A stretch of DNA of 64,000 nucleotides from Cardinium endosymbiont of Dermatophagoides farinae (GTDB lineage: Bacteria > Bacteroidota > Bacteroidia > Cytophagales > Amoebophilaceae), in assembly GCF_007559345.1 (NCBI RefSeq), contig NZ_VMBH01000001.1:496001-560000 (forward strand), written 5' to 3'. The notes beneath the pieces were generated by a model that was not told the DNA's origin, did no database searches, and saw nothing but the letters and a program-made list of their open reading frames with translations. Positions 51,415 through 61,058 of the stretch are shown here, piece after piece (within the stretch, counting starts at the first letter, position 1; every line of letters starts with the position of its first letter). The translations under genes and the position numbers were made by a program.

Positions 51415-51720
51415 TTATACTTTAATCTCAACCTCTACACCACTAGGTAGCTCCAGCTTGGTTAAAGCATCTACTGCTTTTGAACTACTGGAATAGATAT
51501 CTATTAACCTTTTATGGGTACAAAGCTGAAATTGTTCTCGTGACTTTTTATTTACATGTGGAGAACGAAGTATCGTATAGACTTCTTTTTTGCCTGGAAG
51601 CGGAATGGGGCCGTTTACTACTGTTTTCGTAGCTTTTACAGCCTTAACAATGCTATCTGCCGATTTGTCTAAAAGGGCAGGATCGAATGATTTGAGTTTA
51701 ATGCGAATTTTTTGATTCAT
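51415..51720 (-). CDS. rpsJ: 30S ribosomal protein S10
   Basis: This 101-residue protein shows S10 features: [39 protein letters not shown] and [18 protein letters not shown]. It binds in the 30S head and also serves as NusE in transcription antitermination. It is the last gene of the rpsL-rpsG-fusA-rpsJ order and starts 22 bp after fusA. It is intact. Confidence 0.96.
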   Translation of the reverse strand: MNQKIRIKLKSFDPALLDKSADSIVKAVKATKTVVNGPIPLPGKKEVYTILRSPHVNKKSREQFQLCTHKRLIDIYSSSSKAVDALTKLELPSGVEVEIKV

Positions 51721-51742
51721 ATGTGTAATTGCTATGCTAGGG

Positions 51743-53886
51743 TTACGATACGGTTATGCCTTTTGCTTTGTTAATAATAGCTTCTGCTAAGTTCTTAGGA
51801 ACAGGTTCATAATGCGAAAAGGTTAATGAGGCAGAGGCTCTACCGGAGGTAATGGTTCTTAGATCTGTAACATAACCAAATAGCTCTGCTAACGGAACAT
51901 CTGCTTTAATCATTTGTGCGCCGCCTTTTCCAGTCATCCCTTTCATAATCCCTCTTCTTCTATTGAGGTCTCCTGTTACAGGACCTGTAAACTCATTGGG
52001 AGTGGCTACTTCTACAGACATAATAGGCTCTAAAAGTACAGGCGAAGCTTTCTGTGCCGCTGCTCTGAATCCAGCTCTAGCGCATAATTCGAAAGATAAA
52101 GAATCTGAGTCGACATCATGATAGGAGCCGTGAAAGATTTTAACCCGCATCGATTCTAGAGGATAGCCTGCCAATGGACCATTCTCCATAGCTGCTGTAA
52201 ACCCTTTTTGAATGGCTGGTATAAACTCTTTGGGAATAACCCTCCTATAATCTTATTCACAAACGCTAATCCTGGCTGAACAGCTTCTCCTTCAACAGCT
52301 TCCCTAGGCCCTATCTCAAAGACAATATCGGCAAATTTACCCCTACCGCCTGTTTGCTTTTTGTAGACTTCTTTATGCTCGACCGTAGCTGTGAGCATTT
52401 CTTTATAGGCTACTTGTGGGGCGCCTTGGTTGATTTCAAGTTTAAACTCGCGTTTAAGCCGGTCAATGATAATCTCTAGATGAAGCTCACCCATTCCTTT
52501 TAGAATGGTTTGGCCTGTTTCATGGTTGGTTTCCATACGCAAGGTTGGATCCTCTTCCATAAGCTTGGCAATAGATAGGGTCAGCTTATCTTGGTCTGCC
52601 TGTTTTTTAGGTTCAATGGAGTAACCAATGACGGGCTCTGGAAAGGTGATGGCCTCTAGTATCGCTTTGTCTTTTTCATTGGTTAAGGTATCTCCTGTTT
52701 TAATCTCTTTAAACCCTACTACTGCGCAAATGTCCCCTGCTTGTACCGCGTTAATGGGGTTTTGTTTATTGGCATGCATTTGCATGAGACGAGCAATGCG
52801 TTCTTTCTTGCCGGTTCTATTGTTGTGCACATAAGATCCAGCGTCTAAGGTACCTGAATAGACACGTAAAAAAGCCAGCCTACCCACAAAAGGATCTGTT
52901 GCAATTTTAAAAGCTAGCGCCGTAAATGGCTCGCTATTCTCTGGCTTTCTTGACATGGTTGCACCTGTATCTGGATGGGTACAGGCTACTGGAGGTAGGT
53001 CTAGTGGAGAAGGAAGGTAGGCACATGCTGCATCTAGTAATGCTTGCACCCCTTTGTTTTTAAAGGCAGAACCGCAAAGCACAGGGGAAAAAGAAAGGTC
53101 GATAACCGCTTTTCGAATGGCTGCCCTGATTTCATCTGGCGTAATGGCATCTGGATGATCAAAGAATTTTTCCATTAATGCTTCATCATAACTGGCTACA
53201 CTTTCAATCAGGTTTTGACGCCACTCGGCAACTGTTTCTACTAAATCGTCAGGAATGGGTATTACCTGGTAAGTCATGCCTAAGTCATGCTCGTTCCAAA
53301 CGATGGCTTCATTGGTAATCAAATCAACCACTCCTTTAAATGAGGCTTCACTGCCAATAGGAATTTGTAATGGAACAGGATTGGCTCCTAGCTTTTCTTT
53401 GATTTCGTGTAACGCATTAAAAAAGTTGGCACCGGCTCTATCCATTTTGTTTACAAAACAGATACGAGGCACCCTGTATTTATCCGCTTGGCGCCAAACT
53501 GTTTCAGATTGAGGCTCTACACCAGATACAGCACAAAACAACGCAACGGCACCATCCAATACACGCAAAGAACGCTCTACTTCTACTGTAAAGTCTACGT
53601 GGCCAGGTGTATCGATGATGTTGACTTTGTAGGTTTGGGTTGTATCATTTGCCTTGCCCTGTATAGTAGGATATTTCCAAAATGTAGTAGTGGCAGCAGA
53701 GGTAATGGTAATGCCCCGTTCTTGCTCTTGCGCCATCCAATCCATTACAGCCCCTCCATCATGTACTTCGCCTATTTTGTGGGTGAGACCTGTATAATAT
53801 AAAATGCGCTCAGTAGTGGTTGTCTTTCCAGCATCAATGTGGGCCATGATGCCTATGTTTCTTAAAAAGGTTAGTTCGTTTGCCAT
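51743..53886 (-). CDS. fusA: Translation elongation factor G (one apparent indel)
   Basis: The G domain has [37 protein letters not shown] and [12 protein letters not shown]. Domains II to V follow, with [17 protein letters not shown] and [15 protein letters not shown]. The frame shifts at the CCC run 52240-52242. Adding one base gives [20 protein letters not shown], the expected conserved sequence, and joins the two parts. As EF-G translocation is indispensable, the gap is almost certainly a missing base in the sequence. Full length would be about 714 residues. rpsG ends directly at its ATG (TAGATG). Confidence 0.96.
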
Positions 53887-54356
53887 CTATCTCAGGTTAA
53901 AATGTGAGAAGGCTCTATTGGAACTGGCCATCTTATGGGTGTCTACCTTGCGCTTGAAAGCAGCCCCTTCCTCTTTAGCAGCTGCAATGATTTCGTTGGC
54001 AAGCCTTTCTGTCATGGTCTTTTCACCACGGGACCTTGCATAGTCAATCAGCCATTTCATACCTAAAAATACCCTTCTGTCTGGCCTTATCTCAATAGGA
54101 ACTTGAAGGGTAGCCCCCCAACCCGTCTGCGTTTGACCTCTAAAGTAGGGGTTACATTATGAAGCGCTTTGCGCCAAACCTCTAACCCTTCTTCTTTTGT
54201 TTTTTGGGAGACAGATGCAATGGTATCATAAAAAATGCTAAAGGCAAGGCTTTTTTTGCCTCTTTGCATTAACCCGTTTACAAACCTAGTCACAAGCGGA
54301 TCGCCATATTTATAATCGGGTGGTAGTACTCTTTTTATAGCTTGTTTTCTTCTCAT
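53887..54356 (-). CDS. rpsG: 30S ribosomal protein S7 (one apparent indel)
   Basis: The N-terminal half ([40 protein letters not shown]) is in frame. After KRRRVGG a single missing base in the C6 run 54114-54119 shifts it. With it restored, the gene reads [19 protein letters not shown], then [19 protein letters not shown], and ends AFSHFNLR at TAG 53887-53889. S7 nucleates 30S head assembly and is essential, so a real frameshift is unlikely. It is co-transcribed with rpsL and fusA. Confidence 0.95.
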
Positions 54357-54459
54357 ATTATTCCTGAAATGAATGCTTTATGTAGCTGCTTACCGCTCTA
54401 TTGGCAGCCCTATAACTCGGCAACCAATGGGGTAGCTACATAGGAAACACATTAAAACT

Positions 54460-54837
54460 TTATTTCTTTTTCGGTTTCTTGGTGCCATATACAGACCTGC
54501 CTTGACACCTTCCATTAACGCCTGAAGTATCTAATACACCACGAATAATAGAGTAGCTCACACCTGATAAGTCTTTTACGCCTCCTCCTCTAATCAGGAC
54601 AATAGAGTGCTCTTGCAGGTTATGGCCTTCTCCAGGAATGTAAATGTTTACTTCTTTACCCGTTGTTAAGCGTACCCTAGCTACTTTTTTCATAGAGGAG
54701 TTTGGCTTTCTTGGCTTCATGGTATAAACTTTGACACATACGCCCCGCCGTTGCGGACATGATGAAAGTGCTGGAGATTTAGATGAGGAAGAAGGTTTTT
54801 TTCTTCCTTTTTTTACTAGCTGTTGTATGGTTAACAT
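54460..54837 (-). CDS. rpsL: 30S ribosomal protein S12
   Basis: This 125-residue protein has the features [39 protein letters not shown] and [19 protein letters not shown]. It forms part of the decoding centre. The loop [12 protein letters not shown] departs from the common KPNSALRK, as in some symbionts. It is first in the str operon, and the promoter lies just upstream. Confidence 0.96.
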   Translation of the reverse strand: MLTIQQLVKKGRKKPSSSSKSPALSSCPQRRGVCVKVYTMKPRKPNSSMKKVARVRLTTGKEVNIYIPGEGHNLQEHSIVLIRGGGVKDLSGVSYSIIRGVLDTSGVNGRCQGRSVYGTKKPKKK

Positions 54838-54870
54838 GTACTAACTTTTGTTTTAAACCTAGAGGTGTGC

Positions 54871-54902
54871 AAATTTAAAAAAATTATAAATCTTTATCAA
54901 AA
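54871..54902 (-). promoter_or_regulatory. Bacteroidota-type promoter of the str operon
   Basis: On the minus strand, TTTG (54902-54899) is followed after 20 bp by TAAATTTG (54878-54871), matching the Bacteroidota consensus TTTG-N19/20-TAnnTTTG. The -7 box ends 34 bp before the rpsL ATG, giving a leader of about 28 bases. Confidence 0.6.
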
Positions 54903-55056
54903 CCCTTGACCGCTATTGGCTGTCTATTCAAGGCTCATCATGCGAATATAGGCATTAATATTGATTATTTCTAATAATGCAGCTACCATTCTTATGGCAT
55001 ATTTTGTTTAAAGCTGTGTTGTGATACTATATATTTTATGCTTTGGTATATATTCA

Positions 55057-55197
55057 GTCAATGGCGGGGGCTTAGTGGCACATCTATAATTTAGCGCAGA
55101 CGTGCAAAAAAGTGATTTATGGATGGTTCGTATGCTCCTCTGCCATGGCCGCCAATAAAAAGTTTGGCGCGCAGTCTCCTTAAGCCCCGTCATTGAC
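55057..55197. mobile_element. 141-bp TIR element with TATTCA duplication
   Basis: The ends GTCAATGGCGGGGGCTTAG and TTAAGCCCCGTCATTGAC are inverted terminal repeats. The hexamer TATTCA flanks both sides (55051-55056 and 55198-55203). A minus-strand frame inside (55008-55193) has no recognisable protein and is likely accidental. It is a non-autonomous element distinct from families A and B. Confidence 0.65.
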
Positions 55198-55410
55198 TAT
55201 TCAGCCTTTTTGGCATTACTACCCCTAAAAGCAAACCAAAAAGTAGCATAAAATACCTTAAATTGATACCATTTCCTCTGCGATTTTAAATATAAAATCA
55301 ATTTTTATAAATTAACTAATCTTTAAGCCTAGCCCGACTTTAAGCCTAGCCGAAAGGGCTTTATGGTTTATTCTGGTAAAGTGTTAATGGAGGTATTAAC
55401 CTTTGTGAAG

Positions 55411-55546
55411 AGACCTTCTGCAAAACCTATTTCTAATGGCAATTTTGGTGTCGAAGCTTGTCTATGCTCCTCAAATACATTTAGTATTCTGGCGACTGCG
55501 CTTCTCCTAAAAACTGCTGATCACAAATAGGTTTTGCAGAAGGTCT
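55411..55546 (+). repeat. Family A palindromic element, 136-bp form
   Basis: This copy is flanked by AAG on both sides (55408-55410 and 55547-55549). Both ends read as the ttctgcaaaacc / ggttttgcagaa form, giving longer perfect symmetry than most copies. It lies 51 bp before the rhomboid gene. Confidence 0.93.
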
Positions 55547-55597
55547 AAGGTATTAAATAACCCTTGATTGGGTAATTTTTATTAATTTTTTTTAGTC

Positions 55598-56318
55598 ATG
55601 CATATCGTTTACGCTTATCTTCGAAATCAATTTAAACAATCCGGGAATGGATTTATACAGTTGATTTTGATACATATTTTAAGCTTTCTATTGCTTTTTT
55701 TGTTTAATATTGGATGTTATATATGTGGTTGTGAAGATCATAGCTCGTGGCTCTATACGCAGTTGGCCTTTCCTTCTCTTTATCCATTGTTATTAAAGCG
55801 GCCATGGGCCATTATTACCTATTCTTTTATACATAAAGGTTTGCTAGATTTATTTTGGGATATGTTTATATTATATCTTTTTGGGCAAAGGATACGCGCC
55901 ATTACCCGTTCAAAACATATATTACGCCTCTATTTTTTAGGACAAATAGTGGGTGCGCTTGTTTTTTGTATACTATACCAGTTTTCGCCCCCTTTTAGGG
56001 GCATTGCTGCCGATCTTACGGGCCTTCAGCGGCTATTTATGCTATAATGGTTGCAGTGTGTGTTTTGATGCCTAGTTTGCGGCTATATTGCTTCTTTTTC
56101 TCTTTACCATTACGGTACGTTGCGCTTGCTTTACTGGTACTGGCGCTTGTGCATTTGCCCACCCAACATGCGGTTATTACTTGGCTCAATTGGGTGGCGC
56201 ATTGGTTGGATATGTGTATACTAGGTTTTGTAAAAATGACCTAGATATTAATCGCTCTTTTTTTAGTGTACATAGTGTGAGCAGAACAAAAATGTCAGTT
56301 AGTGTTACGAAGAAGTAG
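55598..56318 (+). CDS. Rhomboid-family membrane protein, probably catalytically dead (two apparent indels)
   Basis: The N-terminal helix is followed by RPWAIITYSFIHKGLLDLFW and MFILYLFGQRIRAI, the rhomboid L1 and helix-2 layout. Restoring one G in 56020-56022 gives GPSAAIYAIMVAVCVLMP, which carries the catalytic-serine motif GxS, and one G in 56172-56173 gives HAGYYLAQLGGALVGYVY. In active rhomboids the latter motif is AHLGG. Here His is Gln (AQLGG), and the HxxxN region reads FWDM instead of FNM. So even with the frame restored it looks like a pseudoprotease of about 240 residues. Confidence 0.7.
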
Positions 56319-56378
56319 GATGGCTCATATGGGCTTGTTCACTAACTGAACCAAGGTTAATTTTTATTTTTACTTGAT

Positions 56379-56750
56379 TTGAATAGCATGCTTTTTAAAA
56401 TTATAAAAATGGTATGCAAGCTATTTGGTATTGCTTGCATCGTGGAGATAGTCAGGGAAAGGTTGGGTATGTTGGCCTATACATTGCGGTATAACCTTAG
56501 CGCGCACGCTAAAAAAATCGCCAGAATGTTTTTGCTGGTTTGTATTGCTTGTGTATTGCTTGGTTTAGGGTTGTCTTTTTTATTGCTTGGCTTGGCCTAC
56601 TGGTTGAATATAATCTTTTCTAGTCTCTATCTTGGTTTTTTTCTTGTTTCGATCTTTTGCTTTTTAATGGTTGCCTTTGTAATCCTTATGTTGCGTAGAA
56701 CGGTCAATAGCCAAGCAGTGGAGCAGGGAGACATTATGGATAACGAGTAG
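56379..56750 (+). CDS. Small membrane protein, phage-holin-3_6-like
   Basis: This 123-residue protein has an amphipathic N-terminal part (MVCKLFGIACIVEIVRER), two close transmembrane helices (MFLLVCIACVLLGLGLSFLL and LGFFLVSIFCFLMVAFVILM) and a short charged tail. This layout is seen in the holin-3_6/DUF1469 group. The start could also be M4 (56388). It faces murD tail to tail, 10 bp apart. Function is not known. Confidence 0.5.
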   Translation: MNSMLFKIIKMVCKLFGIACIVEIVRERLGMLAYTLRYNLSAHAKKIARMFLLVCIACVLLGLGLSFLLLGLAYWLNIIFSSLYLGFFLVSIFCFLMVAFVILMLRRTVNSQAVEQGDIMDNE

Positions 56751-56760
56751 GTAAATGGAT

Positions 56761-58068
56761 TTACTGTTGCATGCGCGCACTGATCTTTTCTTTAAATTGA
56801 TTCCCTCGATCTTCAAAGTTTTTAAATAAATCAAAACTGGCACATGCAGGGGATAAGAGTACTACGTCTCCTGGTAGTGCTATGGATAGGGCGCTATCTA
56901 TGGCTGAGGATAGCTTCTGCGTCTCTTCTATGGGTAATCCTAGGGGACGAAAAGCTTGTACAATGGCGTTATTCTCTTTTCCCAAACAGATAATGGCTTT
57001 CACCCGATCCCTTACGATGGGCAGCAGTGGGCCATAGTCGTTTCCTTTGTCTATGCCACCTGCAATCCAGATAATAGGTTGGCTAAAGCTAAGCAATGCG
57101 GCTGTTGTAGAGGCTATATTGGTAGACTTGGAATCATTATAACAGTCTATTCCTTGTGGTGCGCCGCACCATTCCAGCCGATGGGGTAGCCCGCAAAATT
57201 TAGGCAAAGCAGCAGTAATTGCTTCAGAAGGTAGGCCTGCTAATGCTGCTGCTTTAACCGCAACCCTAGCATTATACTGGTTATGCATACCTAGCAAAGG
57301 TAACTGCTCTTTGCTTATGGCAACAGCATGGTTAGATTTTTTAAAATGGAACAGACCATTGGAGGATGGATCAATAGGATGTAGTTGGGGTAAAGTATTT
57401 TGTGTGTGAAGATATTGCGTGGTAATGGGGTCGGATGTATGGTAAATAAAGTGGTCCAATGGGGTCATATTCCGTAGTATATTTAGCTTAGCTTTTGCAT
57501 AGCCTGCTATGGAATAATGGTATCTATCTAAGTGGTCAGGTGTAATGTTTAATAGGCAGGCTATATCTGGCTTAAAATTTTTGATGCCTTCTAGTTGAAA
57601 GCTGGAAAGCTCTAGTACATAGTAGTCATACATAGATTGTGTAAGGCATTTTGCAAAACTATAGCCTATATTTCCAGCTAAAATGGCATGATACCCTGCT
57701 GCATTTAGCAAATGGTAAATCAGATGTGCAGTGGTGCTTTTGCCATTTGAACCCGTTACGGCTATAATCTTACCCTTTGCATAGCGTGCTGCAAACTCTA
57801 TTTCATCTATGATGGGGATATTATGGAACCCTTTGATCATCGTCGCTTCGTAAGGTATACCAGGGCTTTTAATCACCTCATCAGCTGATTGTATGGCTGC
57901 TAATGTATGGCCGCCTTCTTCAAAGGGAATCTGGTGGGTGATGAGTAGATGCTTATAATCCGCTTGAATGACACCAGCATCTGAAACAAAAACATCTATA
58001 CCCTGCTGTTTGGCCAACAGTGCTGCACCTGTACCGCTTTCTCCGCCACCTAGTATTACTAATCGCAT
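56761..58068 (-). CDS. murD: UDP-N-acetylmuramoyl-L-alanine:D-glutamate ligase
   Basis: This 435-residue Mur ligase starts MRLVILGGGESGTGAALLA. The ATP-binding loop is AVTGSNGKSTTAHLIYHLL, followed by NIGYSFA, NITPDHLDRYH (with the conserved His), GLPHRLEWCG and NDSKSTNIASTTAALLSF. It adds D-glutamate to UDP-MurNAc-L-Ala. Its presence indicates that at least part of the peptidoglycan precursor pathway is kept. It is intact. Confidence 0.94.
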   Translation of the reverse strand: MRLVILGGGESGTGAALLAKQQGIDVFVSDAGVIQADYKHLLITHQIPFEEGGHTLAAIQSADEVIKSPGIPYEATMIKGFHNIPIIDEIEFAARYAKGKIIAVTGSNGKSTTAHLIYHLLNAAGYHAILAGNIGYSFAKCLTQSMYDYYVLELSSFQLEGIKNFKPDIACLLNITPDHLDRYHYSIAGYAKAKLNILRNMTPLDHFIYHTSDPITTQYLHTQNTLPQLHPIDPSSNGLFHFKKSNHAVAISKEQLPLLGMHNQYNARVAVKAAALAGLPSEAITAALPKFCGLPHRLEWCGAPQGIDCYNDSKSTNIASTTAALLSFSQPIIWIAGGIDKGNDYGPLLPIVRDRVKAIICLGKENNAIVQAFRPLGLPIEETQKLSSAIDSALSIALPGDVVLLSPACASFDLFKNFEDRGNQFKEKISARMQQ

Positions 58069-58087
58069 CTTTGTTTCATTTTAGAAT

Positions 58088-58139
58088 AGCCTTCTTTCGA
58101 AACGCTAACTTCTGCATAAGCGCGTTTCGAAAGAAGGCT
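58088..58139. repeat. Internally deleted family A element (52 bp)
   Basis: The 17-bp ends agccttctttcgaaacg and cgtttcgaaagaaggct are perfect inverted repeats around an 18-bp centre. It is flanked by AAT on both sides (58085-58087 and 58140-58142). It overlaps the stop codon of the CPBP gene and could act as a terminator between it and murD. Confidence 0.75.
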
Positions 58140-59061
58140 AATGGTGTTTTTGTGTTTTTTGACCAATCAAGGTTACATACCCATAAGCTGCTAAGAGCAG
58201 CCCAATGGCTAGCAGAATACGCGTTACAATCGTTAAATCATGTATCAAGCAATCCAATCTTTTATCTAATGTAAGGTATATTATAGAGGTAGCGCATAGA
58301 TTATGTAGCCCATGGGCGATAATAGGGTAAATAATATGTTTGGTTTGATGGTATAAGTAGCTAAGAAAACATCCCATTACAAAATACAAAAGGTTATTGC
58401 GCATGTTACCGTGCATCAAGCTAAATGCTAGCGCGCTGATTATCGTGATCCATAGCCTGGCTGGAATAATTCTACGGAGTAGTTTTTCTAAAATACCTCG
58501 AAACAGCAGTTCTTCTAAAATCGCAGTTAGACCGCTTATTTCTATAATGCCACGGTATAGAAAGTTGATTTTACTGCTAAAATGTAATACAGGTTGTATA
58601 GTGGGATACCCTAATCCTGCTTGAATGCTACTGAGTAATACTAAAGCAAATGTCATCATCAATTGAGCCAATATGGTGCCAATGGTTAAGCTATAACCAC
58701 TAGACCGTTTTCGAAACGCGATTGCTACATGGCAATTTTGTGGTTTATGCTCCTGAAGTAGATTTGAGTATGCTGGCGACTGTGCTTCTTCTAAAAATTC
58801 CACATCACAAATCGCTTTCGAAAAAGGTCTATGCACACATTTCTGTGCAGAAGATTGTATTCCTTTTGGCTCTTCTAAATGTAAATAGTACCTCAAGGTA
58901 ATGCAACAAATGATGATGCGTACAATAAATTGCTCAAAGAGAGAATGGTTCAATAAGGAGCACCCAGCCGGCTCTATCAGGATTTTGCAAAATAGCATAC
59001 CCAGATACAGCCCTATAGATGACCACATCACCCGTTGCACTAGTTTGATTTTTGATCCCAT
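58138..59061 (-). CDS. CPBP-family membrane protease carrying an in-frame palindromic element
   Basis: This protein of about 307 residues has the three CPBP (Abi/CAAX) motifs: EExxxR in AILEELLFRGIL, FxxxH in AFSLMHGNMRN and HxxxN in IAHGLHNL. Hydrophobic helices surround them. Codons complementary to 58702-58830 (43 residues) are a family A element read as RPFSKAICDVEFLEEA and onward, ending FRKRSS. It sits in a loop between the first helices, away from the catalytic motifs. The stop codon lies in another element remnant (58088-58139). The protease could still fold. Its target is unknown. Confidence 0.85.
   Translation of the reverse strand: MGSKIKLVQRVMWSSIGLYLGMLFCKILIEPAGCSLLNHSLFEQFIVRIIICCITLRYYLHLEEPKGIQSSAQKCVHRPFSKAICDVEFLEEAQSPAYSNLLQEHKPQNCHVAIAFRKRSSGYSLTIGTILAQLMMTFALVLLSSIQAGLGYPTIQPVLHFSSKINFLYRGIIEISGLTAILEELLFRGILEKLLRRIIPARLWITIISALAFSLMHGNMRNNLLYFVMGCFLSYLYHQTKHIIYPIIAHGLHNLCATSIIYLTLDKRLDCLIHDLTIVTRILLAIGLLLAAYGYVTLIGQKTQKHH
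58702..58830 (+). repeat. Family A element, 129-bp coding form inside an open reading frame
   Basis: The ends agaccgttttcgaaacgcg and cgctttcgaaaaaggtct are imperfect inverted repeats with the interior of the short form (catggcaattttgtggttta). The length of 129 bp equals 43 codons, so the frame of the CPBP gene is preserved. The flanks ACT and ATG do not match. It is read from the same element strand and phase as the copies at 26128 and 46475. Confidence 0.92.
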
Positions 59062-59106
59062 TATTGATTTTTTTTACCTATATTTTGGTTTAGTAAAGAT
59101 AGAAAA

Positions 59107-60127
59107 ATGGAGCATGATCTTATCAATGGCCCCTTTAGTGGGCTAAAGAAGCCAGAAGAGCAGCTTGACAAAGCCTTACGTCCACTTCAATTTAATGACT
59201 TCTTTGGGCAAGAAAAGCTCGTAGAGAATATCCAAATATTTGTAGCAGCTGCTAAGCAAAGAAAAGAAGCATTGGATCATGTTTTGTTGCATGGTCCGCC
59301 TGGCTTGGGCAAAACGACATTGGCCTATATTATTGCCTATGAGCTGAATACCAATATAAAAATTACTTCTGGTCCTGTATTGGATAAACCAGGGATTTGG
59401 CAGGGTTGTTGACCAGCTTAGAACCAGCTAATGTACTTTTTATAGATGAGATACATCGTCTTAATCCCATAGTGGAGGAGTATCTCTATACGGCCATGGA
59501 GGATTTTAAGATAGATATTATGCTCGATGCAGGTCCCAATGCCGTAGTGTACAGTTGGCACTCAATCCTTTTACCTTAATTGGGGCTACCACCCGTTCTG
59601 GTTTGCTCACCGCACCTTTACGGGCTCGTTTTGGTATTAATGCTAGGCTGGATTATTATCATGTTACTTTATTGAGTAAAATTGTTCAGCGTGCCAGTGG
59701 TATATGGGGTACGCCTATTGACCAAGAAGCTGCTTACGAGATTGCAAGGCGCAGTAGAGGGACCCCACGTATAGCCAATAATCTACTAAAGCGTACGCGG
59801 GACTTTGCTCAGGTTAAAGGAGATGGACGCATTACTAAGGATATGGTCACGTTTAGTTTGGCTGCCTTGAATGTAGATGAGAATGGATTAGATGAAATGG
59901 ACAAACGTATTCTTACCAATATTATTGAAAAATTCAAGGGCGGTCCTGTAGGCCTTACCACTATTGCAACTGCTTGTCTGGAGGAAGCAGAAACGATAGA
60001 AGAAGTATATGAACCATTTCTTATTCAAGAAGGATATATCAAACGGACACCCCGTGGAAGGGTGGCAACAGAGGCGGCTTATAAGCATTTGGGCTTTCCT
60101 TATACGGCTGATCTTTTCGATAAATAG
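59107..60127 (+). CDS. ruvB: Holliday junction branch migration ATPase RuvB (two apparent indels)
   Basis: Frames 59107-59412, 59397-59579 and 59555-60127 join into one RuvB of about 340 residues. Features are [19 protein letters not shown], Walker [16 protein letters not shown], Walker [14 protein letters not shown], sensor [19 protein letters not shown], and the C-terminal winged helix ([19 protein letters not shown]). One missing G at 59392-59394 (to give [12 protein letters not shown]) and one missing C at 59542-59543 (to give [16 protein letters not shown]) explain both breaks. RuvB drives RuvA-bound junctions, and its loss would be costly, so sequence error is the simplest cause. Confidence 0.93.
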
Positions 60128-60148
60128 ATGACATTATAACGTAACACA

Positions 60149-60895
60149 ATGGCAGGACATAGTAAGTGGTCTAATATCAAGCGTAAAAAAGGTGTCAATG
60201 ACGCAAAAAAAAGTAAAATATTTACAAAACTGGTTAAGGAAATAACTGTAGCTGCTAGAAGTGGCGGAGCTGAGCCAGAGTTCAACCCACGGTTGCGTTT
60301 GGCCATTCAAAATGCCAAGGGAGCTAATATGCCTAAAGATGCGATTCTTCGTGCCATTAGCAAGGCTAATGGGAGTGATGTAGCGGCTTATCATGAAGTA
60401 ACTTATGAGGGATATGGTACACATGGCGTGGCCATTATGGTGGTCTGCATGACAGATAAAATCATTAGAACAGTAGCAAATGTGCGGGCTATATTTACGA
60501 AATATGGTGGCAGTTTGGAAAAAAATGGCGCGATTACTTTTTTATTTGATTACAAAGGGGTATTTACCATTCCCACAGCTGATATTAAAGATCAGGAAGA
60601 CTTGGCATTAGAGTTGATAGATGCAGGCGCAGAAGCATTAGAAAATGATGAGGGCGCTACCCATGTGATTTGTGCGATAGAAGACTTTGGTAGGTTACAA
60701 AAACACTTGGAAAAGCTTGCGATTATGCCAACTGCTGCCGGTTTAGAATATATTCCTCATACCCTTGTACAGGTAAGTGATGCAGCATTGCCTAAATTGA
60801 TCAAGTTGATAGATGCATTAAGAGATGACGATGATGTGCAAAAAGTCTATCATAATATCGATGTCCAACCAGAGCAGGAAGCTTTATGGGAGTAG
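60149..60895 (+). CDS. YebC/PmpR-family regulator (TACO1)
   Basis: This 248-residue protein has all the family features: MAGHSKWSNIKRKKGVNDAK, FTKLVKEITVAARSGG, NARLRLAI-like NPRLRLAIQNAK, GYGTHGVAIMV, and NGAITFLFDYKGVF. Family members act as transcriptional regulators or help ribosomes translate stalling motifs such as polyproline. It starts 21 bp after ruvB and is probably in the same operon. It is intact. Confidence 0.94.
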   Translation: MAGHSKWSNIKRKKGVNDAKKSKIFTKLVKEITVAARSGGAEPEFNPRLRLAIQNAKGANMPKDAILRAISKANGSDVAAYHEVTYEGYGTHGVAIMVVCMTDKIIRTVANVRAIFTKYGGSLEKNGAITFLFDYKGVFTIPTADIKDQEDLALELIDAGAEALENDEGATHVICAIEDFGRLQKHLEKLAIMPTAAGLEYIPHTLVQVSDAALPKLIKLIDALRDDDDVQKVYHNIDVQPEQEALWE

Positions 60896-61058
60896 TATGT
60901 ATTGTTTTATATTGATAATCACCATTGTATAAGTTTTGCATGCTGTAGCAACCGCTTGTATGGTGTGAAGGCGAAGCAGCATTTATCTTCTTTGCAGCAT
61001 TTATCTTCTTTAGGTACTTTTATTGGGCTATTGCTGTCTATCATATGAACATGGATTG

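Noticed and set aside
55008-55193. 61-residue minus-strand frame
   Set aside because: It lies almost entirely in a 141-bp inverted-repeat element and shows no protein-like pattern.
58088-58139. Simple terminator between murD and the CPBP gene
   Set aside because: It may function as one, but its termini match family A elements and it has an AAT duplication, so an element remnant is the better description.
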